Positions 26,629-38,983 of a stretch of DNA of 64,000 nt are shown piece after piece (within the stretch, counting starts at the first letter, position 1; every line of letters starts with the position of its first letter). A model generated the notes under the pieces. That model ran no database searches. It was not told the DNA's origin and saw nothing but the letters and a program-made list of their open reading frames with translations. The position numbers and the translations under genes are program-made. The DNA lies in NCBI RefSeq assembly GCF_003254395.2, contig NC_037640.1, positions 6,430,289 through 6,494,288 on the forward strand, written 5' to 3'. Source of the stretch: Apis mellifera (lineage: Eukaryota > Arthropoda > Insecta > Hymenoptera > Apidae).

Positions 26629-27365
26629 GCGCCATCTGTACGATGTCTGTAAAGTATAAGTATAGACAAGGAGAGCAAATAGTGGGAGAAAGACAGAGAT
26701 AGAATAAAAATTTTGATATCAGCGCCATCTCTTGAGTGCCGCAAATGAAACATAAATTTAAACAAAGAGAGCAAATAGTGGAAGAAGGATAGAGATAAAA
26801 ATAGGCTAAAAACTGAAGTTAGAAAATTTTGATATCAGCGCCATCTCTCGAGTTAAAAAATTTTTATTCAAGAAAATTGTTCTAAAAACACTCAAGAGAT
26901 GGCGCTGAATCTCAATTCCGAATCTCTATCTTACTTTGGAAGAAATGTTGTTAGCACTCAAGAGATGGTGCTGATAGTCAATTCTATTTTCAACTCTATT
27001 TTCATCCTTTTTCAATTATTTGTTCTCTTTATCTACATTAGTTCCATGTACATTCCACAGATGGCGCCACCATTAATATTTTCAACTCTATTTTCATCCT
27101 TTTTCAATTATTTGTTCTCTTTATCTACATTAGTTTCATGTACACTCCACAGATGGCGCCACCATTAATATTTTTACGTTATTTCTGTCCTTTTCTATTA
27201 CGTGGCACTCAAGAGATAGTGTTAATAGTCTATTCTATTTTCATCTTTTTTTAATTATTTGTTCTCTTTATCTATAGTAGTTTCATGTACATTCCACAGA
27301 TGGCGCCACCATTAATATTTTTACTCTTTCTGTCCTTTTCTATTACTTGTTCTCCTTGTCAGACT
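26629..27365. repeat. Inverted pair of repeat arrays carrying AGATGGCGC words
   Basis: The left half carries GCGCCATCT at 26629, 26722 and 26838. The right half carries the reverse, AGATGGCGC, at 26897, 27059, 27151 and 27299, with decayed copies at 26963 (AGATGGTGC) and 27214 (AGATAGTGT). Flanks are shared too: the left half's AAAGAGAGCAAATAGTGG and AAGGATAGAGATAAAAATAG reappear reverse-complemented on the right. Outer ends also pair (GACAAGGAGAGCAAATAG near 26667 with its complement near 27340-27357). The whole is an imperfect palindrome of about 735 bp with tandem units in each arm. It starts about 280 bp upstream of the coilin ATG. It could be a foldback or MITE-type element, or a cluster of protein-binding sites; no open frame in it looks like a transposase. 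Confidence 0.75.
26987..27170. repeat. Tandem duplication of a 92-bp unit
   Basis: Units 26987-27078 and 27079-27170 are near-identical; I see two substitutions, in GTTCCATG/GTTTCATG and ACATTCC/ACACTCC. Each ends with CCACAGATGGCGCCACC and AATA. A third, more diverged partial copy follows at about 27233-27330. The closeness of the first two suggests recent duplication, and it is also a place where assemblies can gain or lose a copy. Confidence 0.8.
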
Positions 27366-27369
27366 TATT

Positions 27370-28650
27370 CCGCAAAATTTATATGTTTAGAAGACGGTTC
27401 CAATATATGATTAATTTTATTACATTCTTTATCCAATCTAAATCGAATCAAAGTTTATTTTTATTAAAAATTATATATAATTCTACGCGTTTGTATGTTA
27501 TATACTCACGAATTTATATATTTTAATTAGTTTTTTTTATTTATCATACTATATATCATACAGGATATTATATATTATATATCTTAATCATAATTTAATG
27601 CAATAATATCAAAAGTTTTCTAATATTTATAATTTTTACGAGAAAATTTCAAAGATTGGGAATAAATTGAAAGAAAATTTTCAAGAGGAAATTGAATATG
27701 ACACTCATCTTTTATTTAATTTCTGGTAACGCAATGATATAAAGTCAAAGGCTTAGACTACTTAATAATTTGTCACCACATATTTCCTCCGGATCTATGC
27801 TAAAAATAATTGCAATCGTGTCAAATACCACCTGCCTCTGAAACTCCCTATGACGTAGATCTATTGTTGTTCTTATCTTATGATATTAATAGATCTTCGT
27901 AACTTGTTGGATTGTTCGCAACCGTTTTGAAAACCGGTTCGTCTTATCACCACATTACAACGTTATTAATCTAAGTAACAGGAAATAATTGCACAGGTCA
28001 GGTAAACGCACGATCTCAGCGAAAAGTTCGTCCAATAATTAGAGAATTTGGAACGATCGAGAAATTTGTAATCGATTTGATTCTCGAGATTGCGAGTTTT
28101 TTTTTTTCCTTTTTTTTTTTTTTCCTTTTTTTTTTTACATTGAAATAAATTTTTTTTATCCCGTTATCGTGATGCGCGACATTTTTCATTTTAATCGCGT
28201 TGAAACGCGTTAAATTACACGGCTGCTGCTTAATCGTATATACGTATATGTAAGTACTTTATGTAAAATTATACCCAATGTGGGTTTTCGATTCAACGAG
28301 ATATCCACATCGCAAGGCTCTTTTATTTACATAGAATTTCTACCATTAAATAACACTAACGTGTATATATATAGATCTTTTTTTATTTTTTTTTTTTTTT
28401 TTTTTAATCTGAATAATATATCCGAAAAAACATTTGTGACATTTCTTCCCAAACGATAAATTATACTATATCATGCGATATATTATTTAAACGTGAAATC
28501 GATAAATCTTCCCATCTAATATTACAAAATCGATCAACGATCGTTGCACGATATTTCTTTTCATTAAAATTTATAGACACAACGTATATGTATATCTCTA
28601 TACGTTTACCTCAATCAAGTGACGAAAAAACAGAAACTCGTCGACGATTC
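27370..28650. other. Gap between the coilin upstream repeats and the Ras-like 3' end
   Basis: AT-rich with no supported gene. Long T runs lie at about 28097-28137 and 28386-28405, the first interrupted by CC pairs. In the minus-strand direction these are A runs and could be read as internal priming sites in RNA sequencing. Confidence 0.6.
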
Positions 28651-28655
28651 CCGTT

Positions 28656-28661
28656 TTTATT
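28656..28661 (-). terminator. Candidate poly(A) signal for the Ras-like gene
   Basis: This is the first minus-strand AATAAA I found below the stop codon, implying a 3'UTR of about 1.28 kb. Further AATAAA words occur near 28387 and 28327. Which one is used cannot be told from sequence. Confidence 0.3.
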
Positions 28662-29816
28662 CACCGCGTCGATTCACAACGACAACACAACTACTTCAAA
28701 AGCTATATGCGATCGAATAAAATTTTTTGTACGTTCTCTCTTTTCACCCCAATTTTTTTCTTTTTTTTTATCACGGTTAACTCAGATTCGGAGCAAAGGC
28801 AATCGGCGTACAATGCGCGAGTCGTTCACGTTCATCGTTTCATCCTTAATTGACAAATGATTCGATATTTTCGCGGTAAACGGGGGAATAATACCATTTT
28901 TTTCGATTTTTTTAGAGATGGACGACGGGATGCAACGTGTCTCTCTTCGCGTTCTCTTTTTATACATACGAATAAATCGAACCAATTTAAAATAAATTGT
29001 ATATATATATAACACGGGGAGGGGGCTATATAAAGAACAGCATAGACAATTGCTCGATGTAAATTCAATCGAATATAGCCAATAAAACTGTTTTATAAAA
29101 CGTTCTTTGGCCGTCAATGGATTCGTAAATGGATAATAAGATAGTGAGTGATAGTGGGCAGTGGGAAACAACCCTGAAATAGGATACCTTTGTGAGATAC
29201 TTGTTCATGTATCTGCAAAGATGGGAATCCCTTCGGAATAATTCGGAATAATTATGTTCAACTTCGATCGACAGTAGAGCGTCGTTTCCAGTTCTATATC
29301 TCTCGTCGATCCTCAACTTCAATAAAATCGGTAAATAGGTGTGACGTTTTGCATCGAGAAAAGGGGAGCAAGGATGATTTGTTGATTAAAACGAACGGGT
29401 CGTCACGAGGAATAATTATCTTCTATATTATCCTTATTAAAGTCTCTTCATCGTGTTCGCGATTTCATCTTCTACCTAGGAACGAGAAATTTTCAATTTT
29501 TCGACGAAAAAATTTTTTTACTTAACATCAAGTACGTGGATTCACTCGCTATTCACATCGAATTTTCGAACGATAAACATCGAAATAATTGTCGTTCGTT
29601 TCTTTTTTTTTTTTCTTTTTTCTCTTTTTTAATCGGGAAAAAATCAGCTAGATTCTCGATTCATAGATCGCGTATTAATTTCTTAAAAATCGAATGAGAG
29701 GCCTGCGCGAGACGAAAGTTCTCTAGAAAACAAATCTTCGATCACGGCATCACGGTTTCTCGCCCCCCTCTTCCTTTCGACTCGTCATCGTTCATATCGG
29801 TGGGAGCGTTTTCGAA

Positions 29817-29839
29817 CGATCGATCGAAATGATCGATCG
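29817..29839 (-). other. 9-bp perfect stem with 5-nt loop in the Ras-like 3'UTR
   Basis: The arms CGATCGATC and GATCGATCG flank the loop GAAAT, about 95-118 nt after the stop codon. In RNA this would form a stable hairpin. The words are also close to palindromic in DNA, so a DNA-binding role is possible. Confidence 0.5.
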
Positions 29840-29934
29840 CCGTTAGAGAGAATCGGGCCATCGATCGATTCCGCCGTTCCTTCCTCCTCTCAGGATCAGG
29901 TGAGAAACAGTTGTGAATGCCTTCGGATTTTCGT

Positions 29935-31629
29935 TTACGACAGTATGCAGGAATTCCTCTTCGACTCGGAACGTTCACGGATCTGCTGCAGATGCTGCAG
30001 CTGGGCCGGGGACGGTACGTGAGCGCTGCTGCTGCGGGAATTCAAATGCTGGGGCGGTGGCAATGATTGCCTGCGGCGACGTCTCAATGCCGGGCTTAGA
30101 TTGTACTTCAGCTTGGCCTGGATCAAAAGCTCCTTGAACACCTGTGAAATGTTCAAGTTCTCTTTCGCTGACACCTCCACGAAACCGTTCTCCCATTTCA
30201 TCGTTACCAACTCTCTCGTGCTGTCCGTATCCACCTGCAAATGCACGTTCCATTAGAATCGTACAATTTCGTACAAACTGTTCCCGATTACACGCGGATC
30301 TGAGATTAATCCTTTAAATGAAATTAGATATTATATATATAACTAATTGTTAATTAAAAGGAGAGATCTTTTCTACACAATTATAATCAGTTATAATCAA
30401 TTTCGAGACTTGAGATCAATAAACTTTCTAATAAGTGTGTAACTTTTAATTTAAATTCAAAACTAAATAATTAATAATTATATTTTTGTACAATCAATTT
30501 TGAGATCTGAATAGACTTTCTAATAATATCGATCAATTTAGAAGATTCGAAAGAAATGAAAAACATATTTTTAAATACAATACAGCTTGAAAAGAGATCG
30601 CTCGAATTAGGTTCTCCTCTCGAAACAGTTGTTCGAAATAGCAATAATTATTTACGGGAAGATAGTCGGATAGACAATTACCTGTTTCTCGGTGTCGATC
30701 AAATCGACTTTATTTCCAACGACGACGATCGGCACCGCCCCCTTCGTGTTGAGAATTTGCGCCCTCAGCGTCTTCACCTCGAGGAACGTGTTGGCGTCGT
30801 GGACGTCGTACACGAGGATAAACGCGTCCGCCGACTTGATGGACAGATCCCTCATCGCGGGGAACTCGTACGAGCCCGATGTATCCAGGATGTCGAGGGT
30901 CAATTGTATACCGGAAACGTTGAAATCCCCGTGATGCATCTCCTCCACCGTCCTCTTGTACTTGGGGGTGAACGTGTTGTAGAGGAACTGATTGATTATC
31001 GCCGATTTCCCCACTTTCGCCGCCCCCATCACGACGATCTTGTGCCGTATCGAACTTTCCGCGTGTTTCCCGCCGCCGCTGTCCGACTCCGACAGCCTCT
31101 CGTTCCTGAAATTTATTTCGACAAATTTCGAGGAATATTCCGTCCTTTCCAAAAAGAAAATTCGATAACAATATCATCCCTCGATATTAACGTAACAAAC
31201 GTTAGAGATATTCGAAATATTTGTTTCATATTCGATCATATTCGAGAAGAAAGATTTATGAGAGAGATTTTACTTTTTATTCAATCCTAAGATAGAAAGT
31301 GCTCGCAACTAATAATGATCTAATTAATTAACGGATTGAATTGAAGTATGATTCGAGCAAGAGTTAAATAAAACTTGGTAACAAGCCTGTTCTCACGGCC
31401 ATTTTTCTTTGGCGCGAGTATGGTAACGGTACACCTGAGCGCGAGGGTGCTAATAAGACAGGAAACCACGTCTCATATTTAAGGGGACAACGTTCCAGGG
31501 AGGAGAATAGCGCTAATGAACGTTAAAGATCCCCTTTCACCGGGGACACGAGTTATTGAATGCGTTGTTTTGTACACACGAGGTCTGAATTTCTGAGCCG
31601 CCCATTTACTCCCTCTCTTTCCCAGAATA

Positions 31630-31663
<34 letters not shown>

Positions 31664-32390
31664 TCGACCAGGATCGCGGTGGAAATTGTGGCGACGATGA
31701 TGGGCGCGCTTTTGCATGCACCAGATAACAACTGTTCCCTAAGTATCTTCGTAATCATCCACGCTTATTACGTGGAGGAGGGGAGCGAGACGCGGTTATT
31801 ACTTGGCCAGTGCACAAAGGAGAGGAGGTGAGCGAGCTTCCCTTTTTGCCAAGAACTGGCCGCAAAATTAAAGCTCTGGCCTAAGAGTGGAGTCAAGAGG
31901 GGAGGTCGAAGAGAAGAATGGAAAGAAGAATGGAGAGAAAGGATGGAGAGGGAGCGAAATATTGCGAAAGAATCTTGCCAGAACTCTTTCTCGAACGATG
32001 GAATACGCAGTTTACCTTGGAAATTCGTTTTCTTCTCCCTTATCCGCGTTTCCAATCTTTTTTTTTTATTATTGTCTCGAACTAGCATTTCAGAAAGATT
32101 GAAATCAGTTTGCACTTTTGAATCTCGTGATCTCTCGTTCTTTTTTTTTTCTTTTTGAAACAAGAGAGAGAAGGGTGGGAGTAAAGATACCTCGGGGACG
32201 AAAGGAAGGAGGATTCTTTTTTTCTTATCGGAGGGGGTGAAGGATTTTCGAGCGCGAATAAGACAGATTTGGGGAAGGAGTTATATAAATCTTACCTAAC
32301 ATTTTTCGTCGTACCATCTTCCTGGCCCTCCTTCAGCGACGACGGTTGTAGACTGAAACGACGCCGAAATTGATGCCGTCCTTTCATCAT
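29935..32390 (-). CDS. Ras-like small GTPase, Ras-dva/RASD type, with CAAX end (3 coding exons)
   Basis: This is a membrane-linked guanine-nucleotide switch of the Ras superfamily. Coding exons are 32390-32296, 31105-30682 and 30234-29935, with GT-AG introns of 1190 and 447 nt and consistent phases, giving 272 residues. G1 is GAAKVGKS (59-66), the switch I threonine is T84 in YKRTVEEMH, G3 is DTSG (106-109), G4 is NKVD (163-166) and G5 is SAK (195-197). The last four residues, CILS, form a CAAX box of the kind usually farnesylated, with R224-R228 upstream. RRFS (10-13) and RRQS (227-230) fit the PKA consensus. TVEEMH, DTSGSYEFPAMR and SAKENLN resemble the Ras-dva family most, with Dexras1/Rhes (RASD) next. 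Length is close to RASD proteins (about 270-280). The first coding exon opens with a splice acceptor 16 nt before the ATG, so an untranslated exon lies upstream. Two ATGs are adjacent; the first was used. Confidence 0.9.
31633..31660. repeat. (TA)n microsatellite in intron of the Ras-like gene
   Basis: 14 TA units inside the intron between the first two coding exons. Confidence 0.95.
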
Positions 32391-35300
32391 TTGTGCAGGG
32401 ATTTTCCTGTAAAAACAGAAAAAGAAATTCTTAGGTTAGCGAAGGAAGAAACAGCTCTATAGGAAGTCTTTGTTCATTACAGCGATAGGATCTTGTATTT
32501 CGAATAGCTAGCGAATACTTTTTTAATCTTTCACGAGTATCTTTCCAAGTATTTGCTCGAAGCTAAGGATGAATCTAAATCACTTGTTGGAATGGTTTTA
32601 ACGATACCTTTTTTCACCGTCGAGTCTCGATTAAACAGATTTAATCATTTCGCGAATATATTATATATTCGAATTGGTACTCGCTCAACAGGTACTTAAA
32701 CAAATTGACCATCACTTTACGTAAAACGGATCTTTCACATTAAATTTAATTTGCTTTCGTGACCGCATCTCATTTACTCGATATAAATATTTTCTTACGG
32801 CAAGAAGAAATTGCAAACAAAATATCGCGCGCAGGATCGATATTAAATCGACGTGTTCGTCAAAGGGGATACGAGGTATCCATCGTATCGTTAAAAAAAA
32901 AAGTATCACGAAAATTAATCGCGATATCCCTTGCCGCGAATCGAATAAGTTTACAAAGGAATAACGCGCGTCCATTATTTTCTCTTTCTTCTTTTTTTGA
33001 TATTTAATTACTGCTTCTATTCAGAGATGCTCCTTCCCATGTTCCAAGAAACCTTCTCAAAACGTTTTGCTATTGCGTATAAAGCGAGCGTTAAATTTAA
33101 TTCTCCCTTATCTTTCGTCCCGTGACTCTGGAAATTAGTTTGCGTAATTCGCAGGCGTGGTCGGGTTCGACGATCAACTTTAGGGGACGAGATTGGCACG
33201 TTTCGAGCGTGTGTACGCATATCGTTAAAAAGTTTGGAACAGTTGGCGCGGTCGGCCAATGGAACGGCCGATTGATCCACCTACGTGGATAGGCGGATAG
33301 ATGTTCACGTTTCTCCTGATAAAGTGGAACGAGCCACACGTGTCAAATATCGTATCGATCGGTAGTTTAATCGCGCCACGACAATCGAGATTGCCGATAC
33401 ACCATGTGAATCCATTCGTTGGATACGTGCCTTGCTTCTTTCGATACCCGCGAATCTAATTTCAACGGGACTCGGGATTTTGTGGATTGGATCGAACGAG
33501 GATGCGAGGGAGTATCGGTGATTTGACGAGAGATTTAGGTTGCTTAAGGGAAATGGGATTTAGAGGAAGTATTTATAGTTTTCGTTGGTAAAAAGATTCG
33601 ATCCAACGTTTTACGTAGATTTTTTAAATGTCGTATCGAGTCGATTGTAAGATAGATAACTATCCATGAACGTTTTGAATGAAAAATGTGCGTAAAATTT
33701 GTCCATTTTTCCATATTTTATTTTAAGGAAGAATGTTTTAATAATCCTTGAGGAAATTTTAATTCTTGTAAATTTTATCTTCCTTTTCTTTTATAATTAA
33801 TATAATTAATATTTTATACGTAATATTCGTTCGCACTTCCCGATAAAAATTACTCAACGCGATCTGATGATGGTCATCTCAATTTCCTGTTGCTTCTAAT
33901 TTCCTCATTCCAATGCAACTTTAACAAGTTTCTCCAGCAAGCCTTTCTTCCCTTCTGTACCGATTTTTCTTGCATTAAATATCTGCCCTCTGAGCAACCA
34001 AGTAATCAGCAATTTGAAATTCTTGGTGGAAGTTTGTTCGAAGTAGCGTTATTTTCATATTTACAACGAATCGCGAGAATTGATGTAAAAAAAAAAAATC
34101 GGGATGGATATCGTGGAATTAATGAAGATTCAGTTGCAATTGTTCAAATTTTTATCTTCCAATTATTTTTTGAAAGATGTTAATACATGCGTTAATCTGA
34201 TAATACTTTCCCTACTTTTTTCCCGTAAAACGAAGAGCGAACTGCAAAGTTTATGGAAGAATGAATCACAATTATACAAAAGCGAGATTATTCTTATTTA
34301 AGTTTTGATAACTAATCCACGCTTCGCTCAAATCCAAAAGTCAAACCAAGCATTTGTCTGATTCAACTGGTTTTCCAGTTTTTCCTACAGTAGAATTCCA
34401 TTTGTACAAATCTTAATAAGTCAATATAACGAGAATCCATTGCTATTTTCATAACTCATTCGTTCGAATAATCAATATTTTTTTCGGATAATCAAGAAAA
34501 TTTATATCGATAAACATTATAATTTAAATAAATACTTATCCTTTGTTCAGAGACGATTCATAATCTCATAATTTTCGGATAATAATTTTCGAACGTTCCA
34601 TTTATATTTTACGAATAAAATGGATCGATATAAACGTCTTTTGTTTCTCCCCGTCGTTTTCTAATCTCGGTCCGTCCGGTTTCCCAATTCCCCGTGGATA
34701 AACACGTGGAACTCGTCCTTACGAACGTTCGCAGCCGCGTAACACAATTTCCCATCGAGATAAACGATACGCGTGTTCCACGACGTGCTCCTCGTATACG
34801 TATTTGCTAGGAAACAAGACCTGGTAAATCGATAGACGTCCACCGATAATTTCCAGGCAACCGTGTGAAAACTTGATATCGCTTGTTTTGATTGTACTTT
34901 TCGAGTTCGATGCAACGAAGTACGTGCTACACTACCCGCCCGTACTATTTCTGTAAGATCGCGTATTAAAGGAGGAAAATTTAATTTTCACGAACGAGGG
35001 CAGATACTTTTACTCGCGTAGTTTTCATTATGAGAGAAAGCATCTTCGTTAAACGTGCAACGTCGTATCGAGCAACAATAAACCGTTTACCGTTTTTCGT
35101 TAAAAAATTTGATGGACCGTTTCCATTGTTTAAAGAAAAAAGAAAGAAAGAGAGAGAGACGAAACAGGCACGATTTTGAGCAATTTTCCGGGATACGCTT
35201 TAGGATCAATGCGCTCATTGTCTGCGAATACTGCGTAGGAAGCTCGCCTCCAGCTATTATATTACATCCAATGATAAGACAGTTGTATCTAAGACAGTTT

Positions 35301-36985
35301 AAGTTAAAGTTCGTGTTAATATCTCCTTTCTAACAACGCAGTAATCCGAGAAGATTTGCTTTTTCACGATGAAATATACTTAATCGCGCAATCGAAACTT
35401 TTCGATAAAAATTTTGGATATTTCTCGACGATATTTTCGAGAATTAATGTCTTGGAAATATCGTTTCCTTTTATCAAAGCCAATATATTTTGTTGACTCG
35501 AAAAATGGTATAGGATGTCAAAAAACATAATTCAAACTTTCGACGCGATAATTTTGAACAATTGAGAATGAATAACTTGGAAAAACATCGATTCCTTTTA
35601 TCAAACTATTTATTAAAAAGTTCGAATCTATTCGAGGCAGCTCGAACATAAAAAAAAATTGCTTTAATAACTTTTGAAATATCATTCACGACAGAATTCG
35701 AACTTGCTCGAACTTGCAATATTTTTATATCGTCCATTTCGAAAGTGGTAAAATAAAATTGCTCGGGGGGGGTCGATCCCGGACAGTGGCCGGGTCGCGT
35801 TTTAATCTTCGCCCTCTTATTGCGCCCATAAAGCTTCCAAGCAGCATCGAGTTATCGACTCACGAGTATCGATCAACAATTCCCTTCCCCCCCTCTTCTT
35901 TTCTGATATTACGCTCGTAAACCATCGATCGGCCGGTACAAGTTTTAATCTGGTTCCTCGAGAATTTATCTCGACCGACGCGTTTTCGAATTATATTATT
36001 GCACAGCTCGATATCGACGCGCCGTACTCCGCCCCGGTTAAAATCAACCCCGTCAAAATCTATTTGCTCGATTCCCTTCCCTGATGCGATTCGTATTTCG
36101 ATACGGTTGTCACGCGATATAAATTGCAGTAATTAGGGGACGAGCGTACTAATATATGCGTCCCGATATTTGTAATTAACCGTGGGGAAGCGATATCCTC
36201 CTCTCCGGGGAGAGACTTCTGGCAATTACGCTTCTTTCCGAGCATTCCCAATAACCGGGAATCGGGTTTATTATTAGAAACGGAACGTGCATCGTAGACG
36301 ATGCCGGGCTATTTCCAACCTTCGACCTTCCTCGCCGTAAGAGACGTAATCTCCGAGAGATTAAAACGTCGTTCGAATCGAGCGAATCAATTGGATCCCT
36401 CTCGATTTCGTAAACGTAAATCCCATCCACGAAACAAAACATCCTCATCCTCAAGATGATCGAACCAAAATCCCTGGAAAAAAAATTATATCCTTTGTGA
36501 GGAGTAATCGAACGCATCTTCCTAGGAGGATTTCCAGGAATAATCCTCGGTTAAGTAGATTCTGAAGGGAATTCTCGTTACACTTCCGTTTTCTTCCATT
36601 TCCCTCCCTTGGATGAGAGGTGAAAGAGAACCGTATGCGGTTTCCGTAGTCGTGTTCGATTAATCCATCGCATCCAGCCTCGTCGTTGGATTCGTCGAGA
36701 TTGGTAACGTGTGAATCGTGGTATCGTTCGAGAGGATAGAAGATTATATGCCTGAACCGGGTGATACATTTCGGATCGATATTCGGGATTATTGGGGAGG
36801 GAGGGAGGAAGGAGAGAAAGAGAAAAAAAAGGATAGGTGCGTTAGGTGTGTTATTGAGACTTTATTGTTCCGCGTTTCGTGATAAAGTGATCCTCCTAAA
36901 GATTTATTGCCAATATGACGTGCTCTCCCCTTTTATCTAAAGCCCTTCGAAGCTTATCGAAGCTCTCGATTGTTTTTTCAACGAT

Positions 36986-36989
<4 letters not shown>

Positions 36990-37017
<28 letters not shown>
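36990..37017. repeat. (AT)n microsatellite
   Basis: An uninterrupted AT run flanked by short inverted words (CAACGATACAAA and TTTGTTG), inside the putative long intron. Confidence 0.95.
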
Positions 37018-37023
<6 letters not shown>

Positions 37024-37862
37024 AAAGTGGATGATTTGAATTGTGCCTCCCCATATGTATTCGTCGATACGAGATTGTCGTAAACGAGATTCGAATCGAC
37101 AAAAGGAAATACGGTACGGATGGGGGCAAAGAATGGAAAAAAGAATAGAATAGATATAGGGAAGGAAATTGACGTGCAACCCTTGAACCGTGCGTCGTGG
37201 CTCGACGCGTCCACGGTGTGACATTAATTAAATTCAATGACTGCGTTAATGCCAGCGTTAACGGCTCGCTGAAAAAGTCACTTGACTGTTTTCCGATAAA
37301 GGGTGTCGCGTCGGTTTAACGTTGAATCCAACCTCCGACACGGATAACCGCTTGATCTACATGTGTATCGGTAGGAAAGCTCGACCCTCGTTAGAGAATG
37401 AATTTTATTCCAAATTAATCCCTTTTTTCACTTACTCTCTCTCTCTCTCTTTTTAACAACTCGAAAACGTACTATTCATGCAGCCATAAAAATATTTCTG
37501 CATCCTTCAACATAACGATTCAATTAATTTCCAAGTTTTCTCCAAGTTTGAATCCAAAATTTAATATTTAGGAACGTAGAAGGAATATGTATATCTCTGT
37601 TGGATTACAGAAAAAGTTAGTTGGACAAATTTCGCTTTAAATTAATTTTCATAAGTTTCTTTTAAATATTTTTCTTCGTTTTCTCGAATTTACGAATAAT
37701 ATTTCGTATACAGATAGATTTTGGAAAGATGCTCGTGATTGGGCTGTATTTCGAGAACAGTCGAATGTTGAGTTATTTCAAAGGCGGCAGAATCTTGGAC
37801 GGAGTTGAAACCTTTCGTCTCGATTCTTCTCGAGGATTCTATTCTACGTTTTTCTTTTTTTT

Positions 37863-37889
37863 TTCTTCTTCTTCTTCTTCTTCTTCTTC
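37863..37889. repeat. (TTC)n trinucleotide repeat
   Basis: About nine TTC units, a pyrimidine mirror repeat able to form a triplex. A similar TTC run occurs at about 42231-42257. Confidence 0.9.
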
Positions 37890-38954
37890 CCCTGCGTGTG
37901 ATTACGAAGGGTGGGTCACGAGGGCTTTTGGATGTTGAACCGTACAAGTAATTTCGATTCCGCTTCGGGGATCGTAAGAATCGTAAAGGTTAATTCCCGG
38001 GGCCGATTTATTTTTCATTTGGTACACGTTCGTGGCAAGTATTTCCCCGAATGAACTAAACTTTCAGACCTTTTTAAACTTTTTCTCCTTTCGAAAGGTT
38101 AACTTCGATCGAACGGATAATTAAAGGGGAGAGTAAAGGAGAAAAGGAGAAAAATAAAATTGTGGATTTGGAATTGGATTTTCGTAGAAATTTTCGCGAT
38201 AACTTATTTTCTATTTTGTATTATCGTCGAATTAACTTTGCTCGACCGACAAGGCTAATTGTAGACGGACGAAAGAGGGAGAAAAATATAAAATTCGAGA
38301 ATCCGATGATTTTTGTTTTGATATATCCTCGAGTTAGTTCCTTTCCTTTCTCTGCAATAAACGAATATGTCGGAACCAGACTTTCTTCCTCTTCTTCGCA
38401 GAGAACGATGACTCTAATTACGATCTCTTAACATTCTCGCGACGGAGACAAAGGGTCTTAAGAAAATTTCTGATAATTTAGGATTTTAAAAAGAAAAGGC
38501 CAGCCTCATTATCTCAACTTTTCGTCAAGAAATAAAAATAGTCTTCATTATCCGGCACTGCTTCTTCCTCTATCACTCGAGCGAGTGACTTTTCAATTAA
38601 GGAAATTGCACATGCATATTCATAAAGAATTCGTATAAGAGTAAGCATTCTCAACCGTTTAAAACTGCGCGAGATCTCGTTATTTCCTCCAACTCCAACA
38701 TTTATTGCCCGATTTAAAAATGATTTTACCGTAGTGATATTTTATTACGCAACCGATGTTGAAAACGTTAATCGTAAATCGAACGTCGTTTCATCTTGGA
38801 ACGATCGCGATAGGAAGCATAAAGGGTAGACAGCCGCTCGTACAATCCCTTGTTTAAGGTGTGCTCACGCTTCGATGGAAATTTTTATGCAATGTGAAAA
38901 GGCCTGGCCGCAATACCGTCTCAAAATCCAGAGCCATTTTTGCCGTCATAAAGG

Positions 38955-38983
38955 TGTTTACTAGCGGCAAACACACGTAAACA
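38955..38983. promoter_or_regulatory. Paired forkhead-type motifs, cluster A
   Basis: TGTTTAC at 38955-38961 and GTAAACA at 38977-38983 face each other 15 nt apart, inside a patch that is more GC-balanced than its surroundings. RTAAACA is the known core for FOX factors. Binding is not shown by sequence alone. Confidence 0.3.

Noticed and set aside
26629..27365. AGATGGCGC array as a CRISPR array
   Set aside because: The repeats are 9-20 bp, change orientation, have homologous rather than unique spacers, and the host is an insect.
30556..31290. 244-codon plus-strand open frame
   Set aside because: It is antisense to the conserved Ras-like exon, whose G-boxes are unmistakable on the minus strand. 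The plus frame is a shadow.
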